From: Treponema sp.
GTDB taxonomy: Bacteria; Spirochaetota; Spirochaetia; Treponematales; Breznakiellaceae
Length of the DNA stretch: 35,079 nt
NCBI GenBank assembly: GCA_031265845.1
Contig: JAISCC010000013.1
Coordinates: 1 to 35,079 of the forward strand
Direction of reading: 5' to 3'
Position 1 is the first letter of the stretch. Every line of letters begins with the position of its first letter. The position numbers and the translations under genes were made by a program. Shown here one piece after another: positions 15,746 to 24,056 of this stretch. The notes below the pieces were generated by a model, which saw only the letters and a program-made list of their open reading frames with translations, was not told the origin of the DNA and did no database searches.

Positions 15746-16693
15746 TTAGAAAATGCAAGAGGTGAATTGAATTATTTGAACAAAATTTTCACCGTCAGCT
15801 AACACCTTTTCGGTAGATTCCGCCGCCTGTTTATGAGTAAAAATACCGAAACAACAAGAACCGGAGCCGGATAAACTGTAAAAATCGGCGCCTCCATTCT
15901 TAAGCGTTTCAAATATAACAGAATATTCTTTTTTATGATCTCCTTCTAAAAAAAAAGATAAAAAATCATTGCAATAACGCCAGTTTAAGGGATGATCTTT
16001 CAAACCATCCATCAACTCTTTTCCACTCAAGGAAGATTTCGGCTTGCCGCCGACGCGTGATACACGTAACGCTGCGCCGTTTTCCCGTTCTTTATCCAAC
16101 GCTCGGAAAGCGGACGCGGTGTCGCTTTCAAAATCAGGAACAACCAGAAGCGCCCAGAAGTCCCAGGGACACGCCGTCTTCTGTATACGCTCTCCCCGCC
16201 CGGAAACGTAGGCCGGCGTTTTGTACAAGAAGAACGGCACATCGCTTCCCAATTCCGAAGCCATTTCACACAACTCATCAAACGACAACCGCGTTTCCGC
16301 CAAAGCGTCAAGCGCACGCAATGTCGCCGCCGCATCAGCCGATCCGCCGCCTAAACCGGCTCCAACCGGAACCTTTTTCTCAAGCGCAATCCGCATACTC
16401 TTGTCCCAGCCGGTACGTTCCCGAAAAAGGGAAACCGCCTTGTACACGATGTTTTTTTCAACCGGCATATCACGAAACGATTTCTGAAAGGTTTCCGTAC
16501 GTTTCCGGGACATATTCCAAAACACACGCAGATCGCATGACACCCGCTGATCAAGCGCAGTAAAAGAAAGAATATCTCCCCATTTCAATGGAATGAAAAT
16601 ACTTTCCAAATTGTGATAACCGTCAGGCCTGCGGTCTTTCACTTCCAAGTGAAGGTTAATTTTACATCCTGCCTGAACAATACACTCGTTCAC
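15746..16693 (-). CDS. ispE: 4-diphosphocytidyl-2-C-methyl-D-erythritol kinase
   Basis: A GHMP kinase of the MEP isoprenoid pathway that phosphorylates CDP-methylerythritol. In the 315 residues are CKINLHLEVKDRRPDGYHNLESIFIPL at the N-terminus (written in part: KINLHLEV...DGYHNL) and the ATP-binding PVGAGLGGGSADAA at about 109-122. The GSGS motif near the C-terminus (SLSGSGSCCFGIF) completes the fold. The start is GTG at 16693 without a strong Shine-Dalgarno. It is the first gene of a minus-strand run through spoVG toward ftsH. Confidence 0.94.
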   Translation of the reverse strand: MNECIVQAGCKINLHLEVKDRRPDGYHNLESIFIPLKWGDILSFTALDQRVSCDLRVFWNMSRKRTETFQKSFRDMPVEKNIVYKAVSLFRERTGWDKSMRIALEKKVPVGAGLGGGSADAAATLRALDALAETRLSFDELCEMASELGSDVPFFLYKTPAYVSGRGERIQKTACPWDFWALLVVPDFESDTASAFRALDKERENGAALRVSRVGGKPKSSLSGKELMDGLKDHPLNWRYCNDFLSFFLEGDHKKEYSVIFETLKNGGADFYSLSGSGSCCFGIFTHKQAAESTEKVLADGENFVQIIQFTSCIF

Positions 16694-16731
16694 ACCCGTT
16701 CTTTCTTTTGGAAGATAATCCCCTTTCCAAA

Positions 16732-16763
16732 ATTATACTAGTAAAAAAATAGAATTATGTCAA
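16732..16763 (-). promoter_or_regulatory. Candidate ispE promoter
   Basis: On the minus strand TTGACA (16763-16758) and TATAAT (16737-16732) are both perfect but 20 bases apart, longer than the usual 16-18. The -10 is therefore more credible than the pair. A start near 16725 would give a ~30-base leader. Confidence 0.4.
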
Positions 16764-16800
16764 GAGCCTTCTCCAAAATCCGATGTCTTGAGAAAGGTCC

Positions 16801-16837
16801 TCCTAAGAATTTTTCAGCGGCCGCCAAGCCGCTAGGA
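16801..16837 (-). terminator. Nested stem-loop after the flgN-like gene
   Basis: AGCGGC (16816-16821) pairs with GCCGCT (16828-16833) around six bases, and outer TCCTA/TAGGA arms (16801-16805, 16833-16837) add a second pairing. On the minus strand it follows the flgN-like stop and is followed by GAAAAATTC rather than a T run. It separates fliS-flgN from ispE. Confidence 0.4.
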
Positions 16838-16846
16838 GATCCGCCG

Positions 16847-17335
16847 CTACCCTTTTATGTCTAAAAAAGACGCCGATTCTGTAATTGCAGTAGTTGCAAA
16901 TGAAGCCCTCCGTTTTAGATAGGGATTATTTCTGAGCAACTTCAGTTCTTCCCGAAATTCGTTCATACGCTTTTCAAGCAAACTGCGGTTTTGTTCCAAC
17001 TTGTCGTTTGCCTCCGCCCTGAGACGTTCAAGCGCCGTCTTGATTTCCGGTATATCGGAACCATTGACCGCGACGTGCGCTTTTAAATGAGAACGGTACT
17101 GCGTTTCAAGCGGAACAATAACTTTCTGGATAGAAAAAATGTCGGAAACCATTTTTTCTTCCATTTCGACATAGGCGAGTATATCATCCACATTGCCGTT
17201 TTCTACAATACTTTTTTGCTTCTCAAGCGTTTCAAGGTAGGCGCTAAACCGCTCCCGTTGCGCGATGAGGAGTTCACGGAAGCGCTTGACAATCGCCACT
17301 CGTTTTTTTAATTCTTCTGGAGAAAGCTCACCCAA
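16847..17335 (-). CDS. FlgN-like flagellar export chaperone
   Basis: A 162-residue, almost wholly helical, charged protein with long heptad-like stretches. The pattern KQKSIVENGNVDDILAYVEM, then EEKMVSDIFSIQKVI, matches the FlgN fold, which chaperones hook-associated proteins for flagellar export. It starts 12 bases after the fliS stop, which supports the assignment. The sequence is divergent, so the exact client is not known. Confidence 0.7.
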   Translation of the reverse strand: MGELSPEELKKRVAIVKRFRELLIAQRERFSAYLETLEKQKSIVENGNVDDILAYVEMEEKMVSDIFSIQKVIVPLETQYRSHLKAHVAVNGSDIPEIKTALERLRAEANDKLEQNRSLLEKRMNEFREELKLLRNNPYLKRRASFATTAITESASFLDIKG

Positions 17336-17347
17336 GATAAAAACCTG

Positions 17348-17797
17348 TTAAAATGAAATATTGACGCTGTTTTTCGGCGGCGCGCCTTTATCGCCGACAG
17401 CGGTAGAGGACGCGACCTCGTTCCACGTGTTCCTAAGTTCGCTAATCATATTGCGGACAATGGTGATCCGCCGCTTGTCATGGTTTATATTCGCTTCGAA
17501 CAATTCTTTATTGAACCATGAGTAGAGGGAAAAAAGATTGGCGGCGATTTCCCCTCCCTGTTCCATATCCAAAGATGTCATAAGCTCAGTTATGATGTTT
17601 TGCGTTTTAATCACCGCTTTGCTGATAGGCTCTATTTTCCCCGGGTCCTTTTTCTCCCCGTTGTCGTATTCGTCCAAAAAATCAATTGACTTATCCAACT
17701 GATGGACAGCCTCATCATAGAGCTTTACTAACAACTGCGCGGGACTTGCCGTTGTTATATCGGTGCTTTTGTATGAAGACAATGCATTATATGCCAA
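17348..17797 (-). CDS. fliS: Flagellar export chaperone FliS
   Basis: Binds flagellin C-termini in the cytoplasm to prevent early polymerisation. The 149 residues start AYNALSSYKSTDITTASPAQ, followed by LLVKLYDEAVHQLDKSIDFL and the conserved LYSWFNKELFEANINHD region. The start is a TTG at 17797, eight bases after GGAGG. It is the first gene of a fliS-flgN pair with its own promoter. Confidence 0.93.
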   Translation of the reverse strand: MAYNALSSYKSTDITTASPAQLLVKLYDEAVHQLDKSIDFLDEYDNGEKKDPGKIEPISKAVIKTQNIITELMTSLDMEQGGEIAANLFSLYSWFNKELFEANINHDKRRITIVRNMISELRNTWNEVASSTAVGDKGAPPKNSVNISF

Positions 17798-17822
17798 ACT
17801 TTCTCCCTCCGTATAGCGTATA

Positions 17823-17852
17823 AGTATATAAACAAATGGGGGAACGTGTCAA
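17823..17852 (-). promoter_or_regulatory. Promoter of fliS-flgN
   Basis: On the minus strand TTGACA (17852-17847) and TATACT (17828-17823) are separated by 18 bases. This is a vegetative-type promoter; I see no sigma-28-like pattern. A leader of about 20 bases with a good Shine-Dalgarno follows. Confidence 0.75.
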
Positions 17853-18010
17853 GATATACGGCGGATCAAAAACGGAATGGCGTGTTGTTTTTTGGAATGA
17901 ACGTCAATAGCGCATCTCTCCACAGACGAGCATCCATCCCGTGCGAGAATCGGCGAGGTCCGGCGGGAGTCGTTTTGTAAGGAAACCATGTAACCTTCAA
18001 GGCGTCTGTC

Positions 18011-18026
18011 GCCCGCGAATGCGGGC
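18011..18026 (-). terminator. GC hairpin with GAAT/ATTC tetraloop after pspA
   Basis: GCCCGC (18011-18016) pairs with GCGGGC (18021-18026) around four bases, with further partial pairing outward. It lies 17 bases past the pspA stop. No T tract follows. The rest of 17853-18043 holds no gene that I can support. Confidence 0.4.
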
Positions 18027-18043
18027 AAACAGCCGTCTCCATG

Positions 18044-18733
18044 CTATGCGCCGGGCAAGGCGTTCATCTTCCGCTTCAATTCCAGCAACATGATGTCCGC
18101 AGACGAATCGGATTTTTCCAATTCCTTGAATTTTTTATCAAGATCCGACTCTGCGGACAGATCCGCCAATTCCGCGTGGGCGTCGGCTTTGGCTTCCAGT
18201 TGATCGACTTTTGCGGCCATGCGATCAAAGGCTTCAAACGCGCTGGTGTTTCCCGATACGCTTGAGATGGTGCTCTGGATTTTTTCCTGAGCTTCCGCGC
18301 GTTTTGCGCGGGCGACAAGGAGGTTTTTCTTGCGTTGCGCCTCGTCGATCTTGTTTTGAAGCTCTCGAAGCGTGGTTTTCAGCTTCTCTACAGCGGCTTT
18401 TTGAGCTTCCCATTGTTTCTTATATTCGGCGTATGCGCTGTCGTATTCCTGTTTGCGAAGCAGGGCTTCTTTTGCAAGATCGTCTTTGCCCGCGTTCACG
18501 GCGAGCATGGCTTTGCGCTCCCATTCCTGAGACAAGGCGAGCTGATTGTCCGTATCTCTGCCAAGTTTTTTTTCATCGGCGATAGCGAGCGCGACCGCTT
18601 TTTTGGATTCGATGAGTTGGTTGTTCATATCAATGACGAGTTGATTCAACATCTTTTCCGGGTCTTCGGCTTTGCTGATGAGATCATTAACGTTTGAGCT
18701 AATAACGGTTTTAAGTCTAGAAAAAATTCCCAT
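18044..18733 (-). CDS. pspA: PspA/IM30 family membrane-stress protein
   Basis: A peripheral membrane protein of the ESCRT-III-like PspA/Vipp1 family that binds stressed inner membrane. It has 229 residues and begins MGIFSRLKTVISSNVNDLIS with an amphipathic N-terminal helix, then DPEKMLNQLVIDMNNQL and a long coiled coil to about residue 160. AGGAGAG precedes the ATG. The gene lies 15 bases after a YbjN-like gene; no pspBC or pspF is visible. Confidence 0.93.
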   Translation of the reverse strand: MGIFSRLKTVISSNVNDLISKAEDPEKMLNQLVIDMNNQLIESKKAVALAIADEKKLGRDTDNQLALSQEWERKAMLAVNAGKDDLAKEALLRKQEYDSAYAEYKKQWEAQKAAVEKLKTTLRELQNKIDEAQRKKNLLVARAKRAEAQEKIQSTISSVSGNTSAFEAFDRMAAKVDQLEAKADAHAELADLSAESDLDKKFKELEKSDSSADIMLLELKRKMNALPGA

Positions 18734-18748
18734 ATATCTCTCCTTACC

Positions 18749-19129
18749 CTACTTTCTATACACAGAAAGAATTTTATAGTGTTGCGACAGAGCCAGACTG
18801 AAAGCGTCAAGACTCGCCCTGAATTCCTGTAGATCCATTGTATCATATTCCAGAGTGTCGATCAAAACAACTTTTCCCTGATCCAGCGCATAGGCGCCGT
18901 GAACCAGATCCGTCGCGTTGAGTTTCAATAACAGCGCAAAGAATTCCTCTTTGTTCTCCTCCGGCACATCCATTACCGCAGTTCTCATAACGACAAGAGG
19001 ATCCGCCCTCATGATGGCGACCTCTTCCAGATAGTTTTCCTCGTCTTCAACGAGCCACAGATTCTTATCAATCTCACGGTACGTTACCATAAGATTGATG
19101 AGGTACTGTTCGATTTTTTCATCAGCCAT
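18749..19129 (-). CDS. YbjN / type III chaperone-like protein
   Basis: A 126-residue acidic protein with the alpha-beta pattern of the YbjN and CesT-like chaperone fold (EQYLINLMVTYREIDKNLWL, VMRTAVMDVPEENKEEFFAL, LLKLNATDLVHGAYALDQGK). It has no signal peptide. GAAGGAG precedes ATG 19129. Immediate linkage to pspA suggests a shared envelope-stress role; this is inference from position. Confidence 0.65.
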   Translation of the reverse strand: MADEKIEQYLINLMVTYREIDKNLWLVEDEENYLEEVAIMRADPLVVMRTAVMDVPEENKEEFFALLLKLNATDLVHGAYALDQGKVVLIDTLEYDTMDLQEFRASLDAFSLALSQHYKILSVYRK

Positions 19130-19164
19130 GATGTTTTCTCCTTCATTCGCAGTGGGTCTATTAC

Positions 19165-19180
19165 CCCGCCTTTAGGCGGG
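19165..19180 (-). promoter_or_regulatory. GC hairpin in the leader of the YbjN-like gene
   Basis: CCCGCC (19165-19170) pairs with GGCGGG (19175-19180) around TTTA. It sits between the atpA stop and the Shine-Dalgarno of the YbjN-like gene, about 35 bases before its start. With no T tract it could mark the mRNA end of atpA or a structured leader. Confidence 0.4.
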
Positions 19181-19261
19181 AGGGTCGTTTAGATAAAACG
19201 GGCTTTAGACTACTTTTCTTAAATTTCCCAATTTTTCCAAAGCCGGTTTCACCATAACGCC

Positions 19262-21052
19262 TTACAAATGCTCTTTCGTCCGGTAACTTCGTTCCAGTTC
19301 TTCCATCACCTTGTTCATTTCAACCTCAAAATCGTCAAGCGAAGCCGTGTCGGTGTTTTTAATCTCGCTCTTGAGGCGGGAAAGACGCTCCCGCTCGGAC
19401 AATGCGGTTATCTGTACGAGAGGCGCGCCAAGTTTTACACACACGGCGGCTTTTTCGTAAAAATTCATCATAAGTTCCAAAAGCCGCACCTGTTTGAGCG
19501 GCGCACAATACATATCAATTTCGTCAAACGAATTTTGCTGTAAAAAACCGTTCTTGATGATTTCCGCGACAACGAGAATGAGCCGCTGATCGTCAGGCAG
19601 GGCGTCCGGCCCAATGAGCCGGACGATTTCCGAAAGGCGCTGCTCTTTTTTAAGAAGGTCCAACGCTTTTTGTCTGACTACAGTCCACGCGGGGTTCACC
19701 TGCTCCCACCACGGCTTGACATCCTCGGCGTACTCGGAGTAACTGTCGAGCCAGCCTATGGCCGGGTAATGGCGGGCGTTCGCCAGATCGCGATCAAGCG
19801 CCCAGAAACAGCGGATGAAGCGCTTGGTGTGCTGGGTGACCGGCTCGGAGAAATCGCCTCCGGGCGGGGACACGGCCCCGATAATGGAAACCGAACCTTC
19901 CTCGCCGTTAAAGGTTTCAACACGTCCGGATCTTTCGTAGAATTCAGCGAGACGGGTGGGAAGATACGCGGGAAAACCTTCTTCGGCGGGCATTTCTTCC
20001 ATACGCCCGGAAAGCTCGCGGAGCGCTTCCGCCCAACGGGAGGTTGAATCCGCCATGATCGCCACATGGCAACCCATGTCGCGGTAGAATTCAGCCATTG
20101 TAACGCCCGTATAGATCGAAACCTCTCGCGCGGCGACCGGCATATTGGACGTATTGGCAATTAAAATCGTACGCTCCATGAGGGAACGTCCGGTTCTGGG
20201 ATCAATAAGATGGGGAAATTCGGTGAGCACATCGGTCATTTCATTGCCGCGCTCCCCGCAACCGATGTAAATGATGATGTCCGCGTCGCACCACTTGGCG
20301 ATAGCATGCTGGGTCATGGTTTTGCCGGTGCCGAAACCGCCCGGAATCGCCGCAGCGCCGCCTTTCGACAGCGGAAAAAATACATCAATTACCCGCTCGC
20401 CCGTAACAAGCGGTTTGTCTGCGGCAAGACGCCGCGCGGAAGGGCGCGGCATCCTGACAGGCCACCAGTGGGCGAGGAAAAACGGCTCTTCTTTGTCGCT
20501 TAACGCTATGACATCGTTGATGGTGTACGCGCCAGCTTCTTTTAATTCAAGCAAAGAGCCGCCCTTGCAGGCAGGTGGAACCATGATCTTGCAGGTGATG
20601 CTTTCGGTTTCTTTCACCGAACCGAGCAAAAGCCCGGGTTTTACCGCAACAGGCTCTTTTCTTCCGAGTTTTTCGGCGATTTCCTGATTGGGAACAAAAT
20701 TCCATTGTTTATTGGGATCGATGCGCTCGCCCCGTACGCCGGGATCCATGAACGCGCCGGACTGCTGGTACAGCAGTTCCAGAGGACGCTGTATGCCGTC
20801 GTAAATGGCGCCGATAAGACCGGGTCCAAGACGCGCCGAAAGCGGACGCCCTGTGGATTCGGCGGAGGCGCCTACTTGCAGTCCCGTGTCATCTTCATAC
20901 ACCTGAATAACGGCTTCATCTTTTTCAAGGCGCACAATTTCCCCGATTATTTTTTTAGGACCAATATCAACCACGTCAAAGAGTCCCGCGCCCCCAAGAC
21001 CGGTCGCATGGACTATGGGACCTGCTATGCGTTTCACCCGCCCGACGCTCAT
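19262..21052 (-). CDS. atpA: V/A-type ATPase catalytic subunit A
   Basis: The nucleotide-hydrolysing subunit of the V1/A1 head, which couples ATP to H+ or Na+ transport across the membrane. At 596 residues it is full length. It has the N-terminal [16 protein letters not shown] barrel, the A-specific insertion, the P-loop GGFGTGKT at 238-245, [12 protein letters not shown] and [14 protein letters not shown]. It overlaps the atpE stop by four bases (ATGA). The gene that normally follows, atpB, is absent; a YbjN-like gene comes next. Confidence 0.96.
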   Translation of the reverse strand: MSVGRVKRIAGPIVHATGLGGAGLFDVVDIGPKKIIGEIVRLEKDEAVIQVYEDDTGLQVGASAESTGRPLSARLGPGLIGAIYDGIQRPLELLYQQSGAFMDPGVRGERIDPNKQWNFVPNQEIAEKLGRKEPVAVKPGLLLGSVKETESITCKIMVPPACKGGSLLELKEAGAYTINDVIALSDKEEPFFLAHWWPVRMPRPSARRLAADKPLVTGERVIDVFFPLSKGGAAAIPGGFGTGKTMTQHAIAKWCDADIIIYIGCGERGNEMTDVLTEFPHLIDPRTGRSLMERTILIANTSNMPVAAREVSIYTGVTMAEFYRDMGCHVAIMADSTSRWAEALRELSGRMEEMPAEEGFPAYLPTRLAEFYERSGRVETFNGEEGSVSIIGAVSPPGGDFSEPVTQHTKRFIRCFWALDRDLANARHYPAIGWLDSYSEYAEDVKPWWEQVNPAWTVVRQKALDLLKKEQRLSEIVRLIGPDALPDDQRLILVVAEIIKNGFLQQNSFDEIDMYCAPLKQVRLLELMMNFYEKAAVCVKLGAPLVQITALSERERLSRLKSEIKNTDTASLDDFEVEMNKVMEELERSYRTKEHL

Positions 21053-21711
21053 ACGGCGCCTCCCAAGACCGCGGCTCCAAGGAGAGCGGTCGTCAATTCG
21101 GCTCTTTTGTCTTCAAGAAGAAAGGATTCGGCGTCATCTATGGACGCGGTGACTTTCACTTTTTTGGTGTTTATAATAAGGGCGGGGAAAACGCCGACGC
21201 TCAAAAACATGACGTCAGGTTTCACAATAGTCCAAAATTTTTTTTTCTTTGATTTTTTGAAAAAAGCGTTTTCCAGAATTTTTTCAGCATCCGGTTCAGT
21301 GATTGTACGCGCCATTACTTCCGGATCGTCTTCTTCGGCAATGGGCGATCCTTCCGCGTCAAGTTCATCAAGGCGTTTGGAGAGCTCATGCTCCAGAAGG
21401 GCGAGCAATTTTTTTCTATCCAACGAAAAAAGGCAGTCGCTCGCCGCTTTCTTTAAAAGCGCTTCAATTTTGACTGAACGGACGCGGCGTTTGTCCTGCA
21501 CAAGCCTTCCCATAATATCACCGCCGTCTCTTTGGGTTTTTTCCGCGTATCTTTGCCGCAACTCGCAAAGAGCGGACTGTATTTTCCGCTCCCACGACAA
21601 GGCGGACTCTTTTACAGCGTCATCCGCGTTCTTAATGATGCGGAACGCCTTTTTCCGCGCATCTTCAAGTATTTCCCGATCCAAAACTTCGGTTGATTGC
21701 AGTTCTTCCAT
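21049..21711 (-). CDS. atpE: V/A-type ATPase subunit E (peripheral stalk)
   Basis: A 220-residue stator-type subunit. The N-terminal ~90 residues are a charged coiled coil ([40 protein letters not shown]). The C-terminal part has the compact head pattern ending [16 protein letters not shown]. Position directly before atpA with an ATGA overlap supports the call, since E is the least conserved subunit. GAGGG lies six bases before ATG 21711. It starts a two-gene ATPase unit. Confidence 0.82.
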   Translation of the reverse strand: MEELQSTEVLDREILEDARKKAFRIIKNADDAVKESALSWERKIQSALCELRQRYAEKTQRDGGDIMGRLVQDKRRVRSVKIEALLKKAASDCLFSLDRKKLLALLEHELSKRLDELDAEGSPIAEEDDPEVMARTITEPDAEKILENAFFKKSKKKKFWTIVKPDVMFLSVGVFPALIINTKKVKVTASIDDAESFLLEDKRAELTTALLGAAVLGGAV

Positions 21712-21863
21712 GAATATCCCTCGGATAATGTTGACGATTTACAAAAGAAGTGTCAAGAGGGCAAACATGCGCTTGACGCGCCGCCGAGCGCATGTCGTAA
21801 AGCGCGGCTTCTTTCAAAGCATGGACGGCTTGAATTAGGCGCCACGCAACGAGTTTTTCAGGT

Positions 21864-21883
21864 CTCCCCGCCAAAGCGGGGAG
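21864..21883 (-). terminator. GC hairpin with CAAA/TTTG tetraloop after the GH30 gene
   Basis: CTCCCCGC (21864-21871) pairs perfectly with GCGGGGAG (21876-21883). It begins eight bases after the GH30 stop on the minus strand. No T run follows, although it is placed like a terminator separating the GH30 operon from atpE. Confidence 0.45.
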
Positions 21884-21891
21884 CGAATCAT

Positions 21892-23517
21892 CTAGTTGAG
21901 CGTCCCGATGATCGTTGTCACCGAGTTTGCGCTTAGGGTGACCGTAGAACCAGCGATAACATTCGCAACCGGCGCCATGTCTTCGGACGCCGAAGTCCGG
22001 TACGCCGCGCTCCACGCCGCGTTCTTGCCCGATAGATCGAGCTGGACGATTTGCTCGGAAGAACTGTGATTGATAAGCGCGATTACGGCGTCATTTTCAT
22101 GTTTGTACGCGCTTGTATACACGCCGGTTTTCGGACTCGTCGTTGAGCCAACCCGCGTCCATCCCGGACGGATAAATTTGCTGAACTGTCCGATAACATA
22201 GTAACGCTTGGCGTATGAAAACGCGCCGCCGTTTATGTAGATGAGTGCGTCGGAATTATCATCATTTTCTTGCCACATCCACCAGTAGAGCCACGCATTC
22301 GCCTCGGCAATGGTAAAGGTATGATGGATCATACGGGCGTAGGCGAGTCCGTTTGCAATGTCTTTGCCTGCGGGTAAAACGCCATTACCCGCCGTTGTCT
22401 GTCCCATTTCAGTTTGCCAAATGCGCTTCCCCAGCAATTGCGCATTGAAAAACTTCTCGGCGCCGTAGTTTGCGCTGTCCCACGGCGCTTCGTACTGATG
22501 GGCCGCCGCGTGGGTGACAATCGTTTTCGCTTTGGAGTCAGTCAACGCGCTTTTGACAATATCTTCCTTAAAATTTTCCTGCTCTGCGGCGACAATGCCG
22601 ACGGTCGCCGGAACATTCTTTAATTTGAAACGATCTCCAAGCGCAATGAGAAAATTCTTTATGCTTGCGCCGTCCCAGATGCAACTTTCGTAATCGGTCA
22701 TGGTGTCCGGCTCATTCTGGATTGAAAGGAGCGCGAGCGGAGACCCCATGTTGCTCTGGAAGCCTTTGACATAATCAGCAAGAAGATCCGCATAGTCATT
22801 GTAGTACGCCGGTTTGAGCGACCCTCCCACATCGGGCTTGGTATAGTCATCGGCGCCATTGTTTTTCCCGCCGATGTAGCTCAACTTGCCGCCGCTGCCT
22901 TTATGTTTGCCGCCCTCCTTCCATTGAGTCACGCTGTTATTCGGCGGCGTCCACGGAGTACTCATCACCTTAAAGTCATCGCCCGGGCCGCCGTCTATGG
23001 ACTTTATTTTGGCGATAAGGCTTTTCGTCGCGTTTAAATCCCAACTGCCCCAGTTAAGAGCGAAGGTTTTCACCTTCTCGCCACTGACTGTACCTTCGGT
23101 CCACTTATAGCGCCGGTCGCTTGCGGTTTGTATGAAGTTGTCGTTCACTGAAGGGTTGTCATCTCCAAGTTCTGCGTACCGTTCGCGGAAAGGTATGCGG
23201 TTGCGCAAAATCACAAACCCTATGCCTTTGCTTTGAGAATAGAGCTTTTCCACCAACGTGGTGAAGGTCTGTCCCGCAGGATTGCTTTTCCATGCGTCCG
23301 AACCGCCGAAACCGTCAATCGTCTGGCGGATGTCATCATAATCGACGACCATTGATCCGCTTCCATTCGCATAGTTTTTCTGTACGCCTAACGGCGTATC
23401 GGTATACGCGGCGCTTGTCCACCAGCCGGAAGGATCGGAACCAGAACAGGCGGGCAACGATAATCCCACAGCGATCATTAATAATAATGACCGCAACACA
23501 AAAGCGGCATTGTTCAT
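21892..23517 (-). CDS. GH30-family glycoside hydrolase lipoprotein (xylanase-like)
   Basis: A 541-residue secreted enzyme predicted to cut beta-linked polysaccharide, probably xylan or a related beta-glycan. The lipoprotein signal ends LSLPAC with Cys24. The catalytic barrel opens with QTIDGFGGSDAW. The acid/base is Glu269 in SIQNEPDTM and the nucleophile Glu370 in IWQTEMGQT, about 100 residues apart as in GH30. A C-terminal beta domain (YKHENDAVIALINHSSSEQI) completes it. ATG 23517 is preceded by GGAGG; an upstream in-frame ATG at 23541 is less likely. Subfamily and substrate cannot be fixed by eye. Confidence 0.85.
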   Translation of the reverse strand: MNNAAFVLRSLLLMIAVGLSLPACSGSDPSGWWTSAAYTDTPLGVQKNYANGSGSMVVDYDDIRQTIDGFGGSDAWKSNPAGQTFTTLVEKLYSQSKGIGFVILRNRIPFRERYAELGDDNPSVNDNFIQTASDRRYKWTEGTVSGEKVKTFALNWGSWDLNATKSLIAKIKSIDGGPGDDFKVMSTPWTPPNNSVTQWKEGGKHKGSGGKLSYIGGKNNGADDYTKPDVGGSLKPAYYNDYADLLADYVKGFQSNMGSPLALLSIQNEPDTMTDYESCIWDGASIKNFLIALGDRFKLKNVPATVGIVAAEQENFKEDIVKSALTDSKAKTIVTHAAAHQYEAPWDSANYGAEKFFNAQLLGKRIWQTEMGQTTAGNGVLPAGKDIANGLAYARMIHHTFTIAEANAWLYWWMWQENDDNSDALIYINGGAFSYAKRYYVIGQFSKFIRPGWTRVGSTTSPKTGVYTSAYKHENDAVIALINHSSSEQIVQLDLSGKNAAWSAAYRTSASEDMAPVANVIAGSTVTLSANSVTTIIGTLN

Positions 23518-23573
23518 TATTTTCCTCCATTGCACATTCATGCTCTATGGTTAAACACCGCGCAGGCGGCGCG

Positions 23574-24053
23574 TCACTCTTCTCCATACCTCACTTTCAA
23601 AGCGCGAACGACAAAAGGCGGCGCCATAGAAGAGATGTCACCGTGAAATGAGGCAAGCTCCTTGATCGAAGAGGAGCGGTTTGCAAAATATTTTGGATCC
23701 GTTGGCATTATAATCGTTTCTATATTCGGATCCATGGCTTTGTACATCAGGGAAAGTTCAAATTCATAGGCGAAGTCTATGGAGTCACGCGCGCCCCGTA
23801 TCAGAAGGCGCGCGTTATGCTGTTTCATAAAGCCGGCGATGAGCGAATCCCAGACGAAAATTTCCACATTGGGAAACGGACGCGCAAGCTCTTTCAGCAT
23901 GTACACCCGTTCTTCCGCAGAAAAAAAATATTTCTTTTGCCTGTTATCGGCGACAACTACAAGAAGTTCGTCAAAAACGCCCGCAGCCCGCTCAATAAGG
24001 TTGCCATGCCCCAATGTCGGCGGGTCGAAGGAACCCGGTAAAACAGCCTTCAT
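23574..24053 (-). CDS. coaD: Phosphopantetheine adenylyltransferase
   Basis: Adenylates 4'-phosphopantetheine to dephospho-CoA, the penultimate CoA step. At 159 residues it is the usual size. It opens AVLPGSFDPPTLGHGNLIER (nucleotidyltransferase signature, TxGH form) and has RLLIRGARDSIDFAYEFELS and the ISSxxR-type RSSSIKELASF. It starts three bases after the stop of the oligopeptide-binding protein gene. Confidence 0.96.
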   Translation of the reverse strand: MKAVLPGSFDPPTLGHGNLIERAAGVFDELLVVVADNRQKKYFFSAEERVYMLKELARPFPNVEIFVWDSLIAGFMKQHNARLLIRGARDSIDFAYEFELSLMYKAMDPNIETIIMPTDPKYFANRSSSIKELASFHGDISSMAPPFVVRALKVRYGEE

Positions 24054-24056
24054 ACG

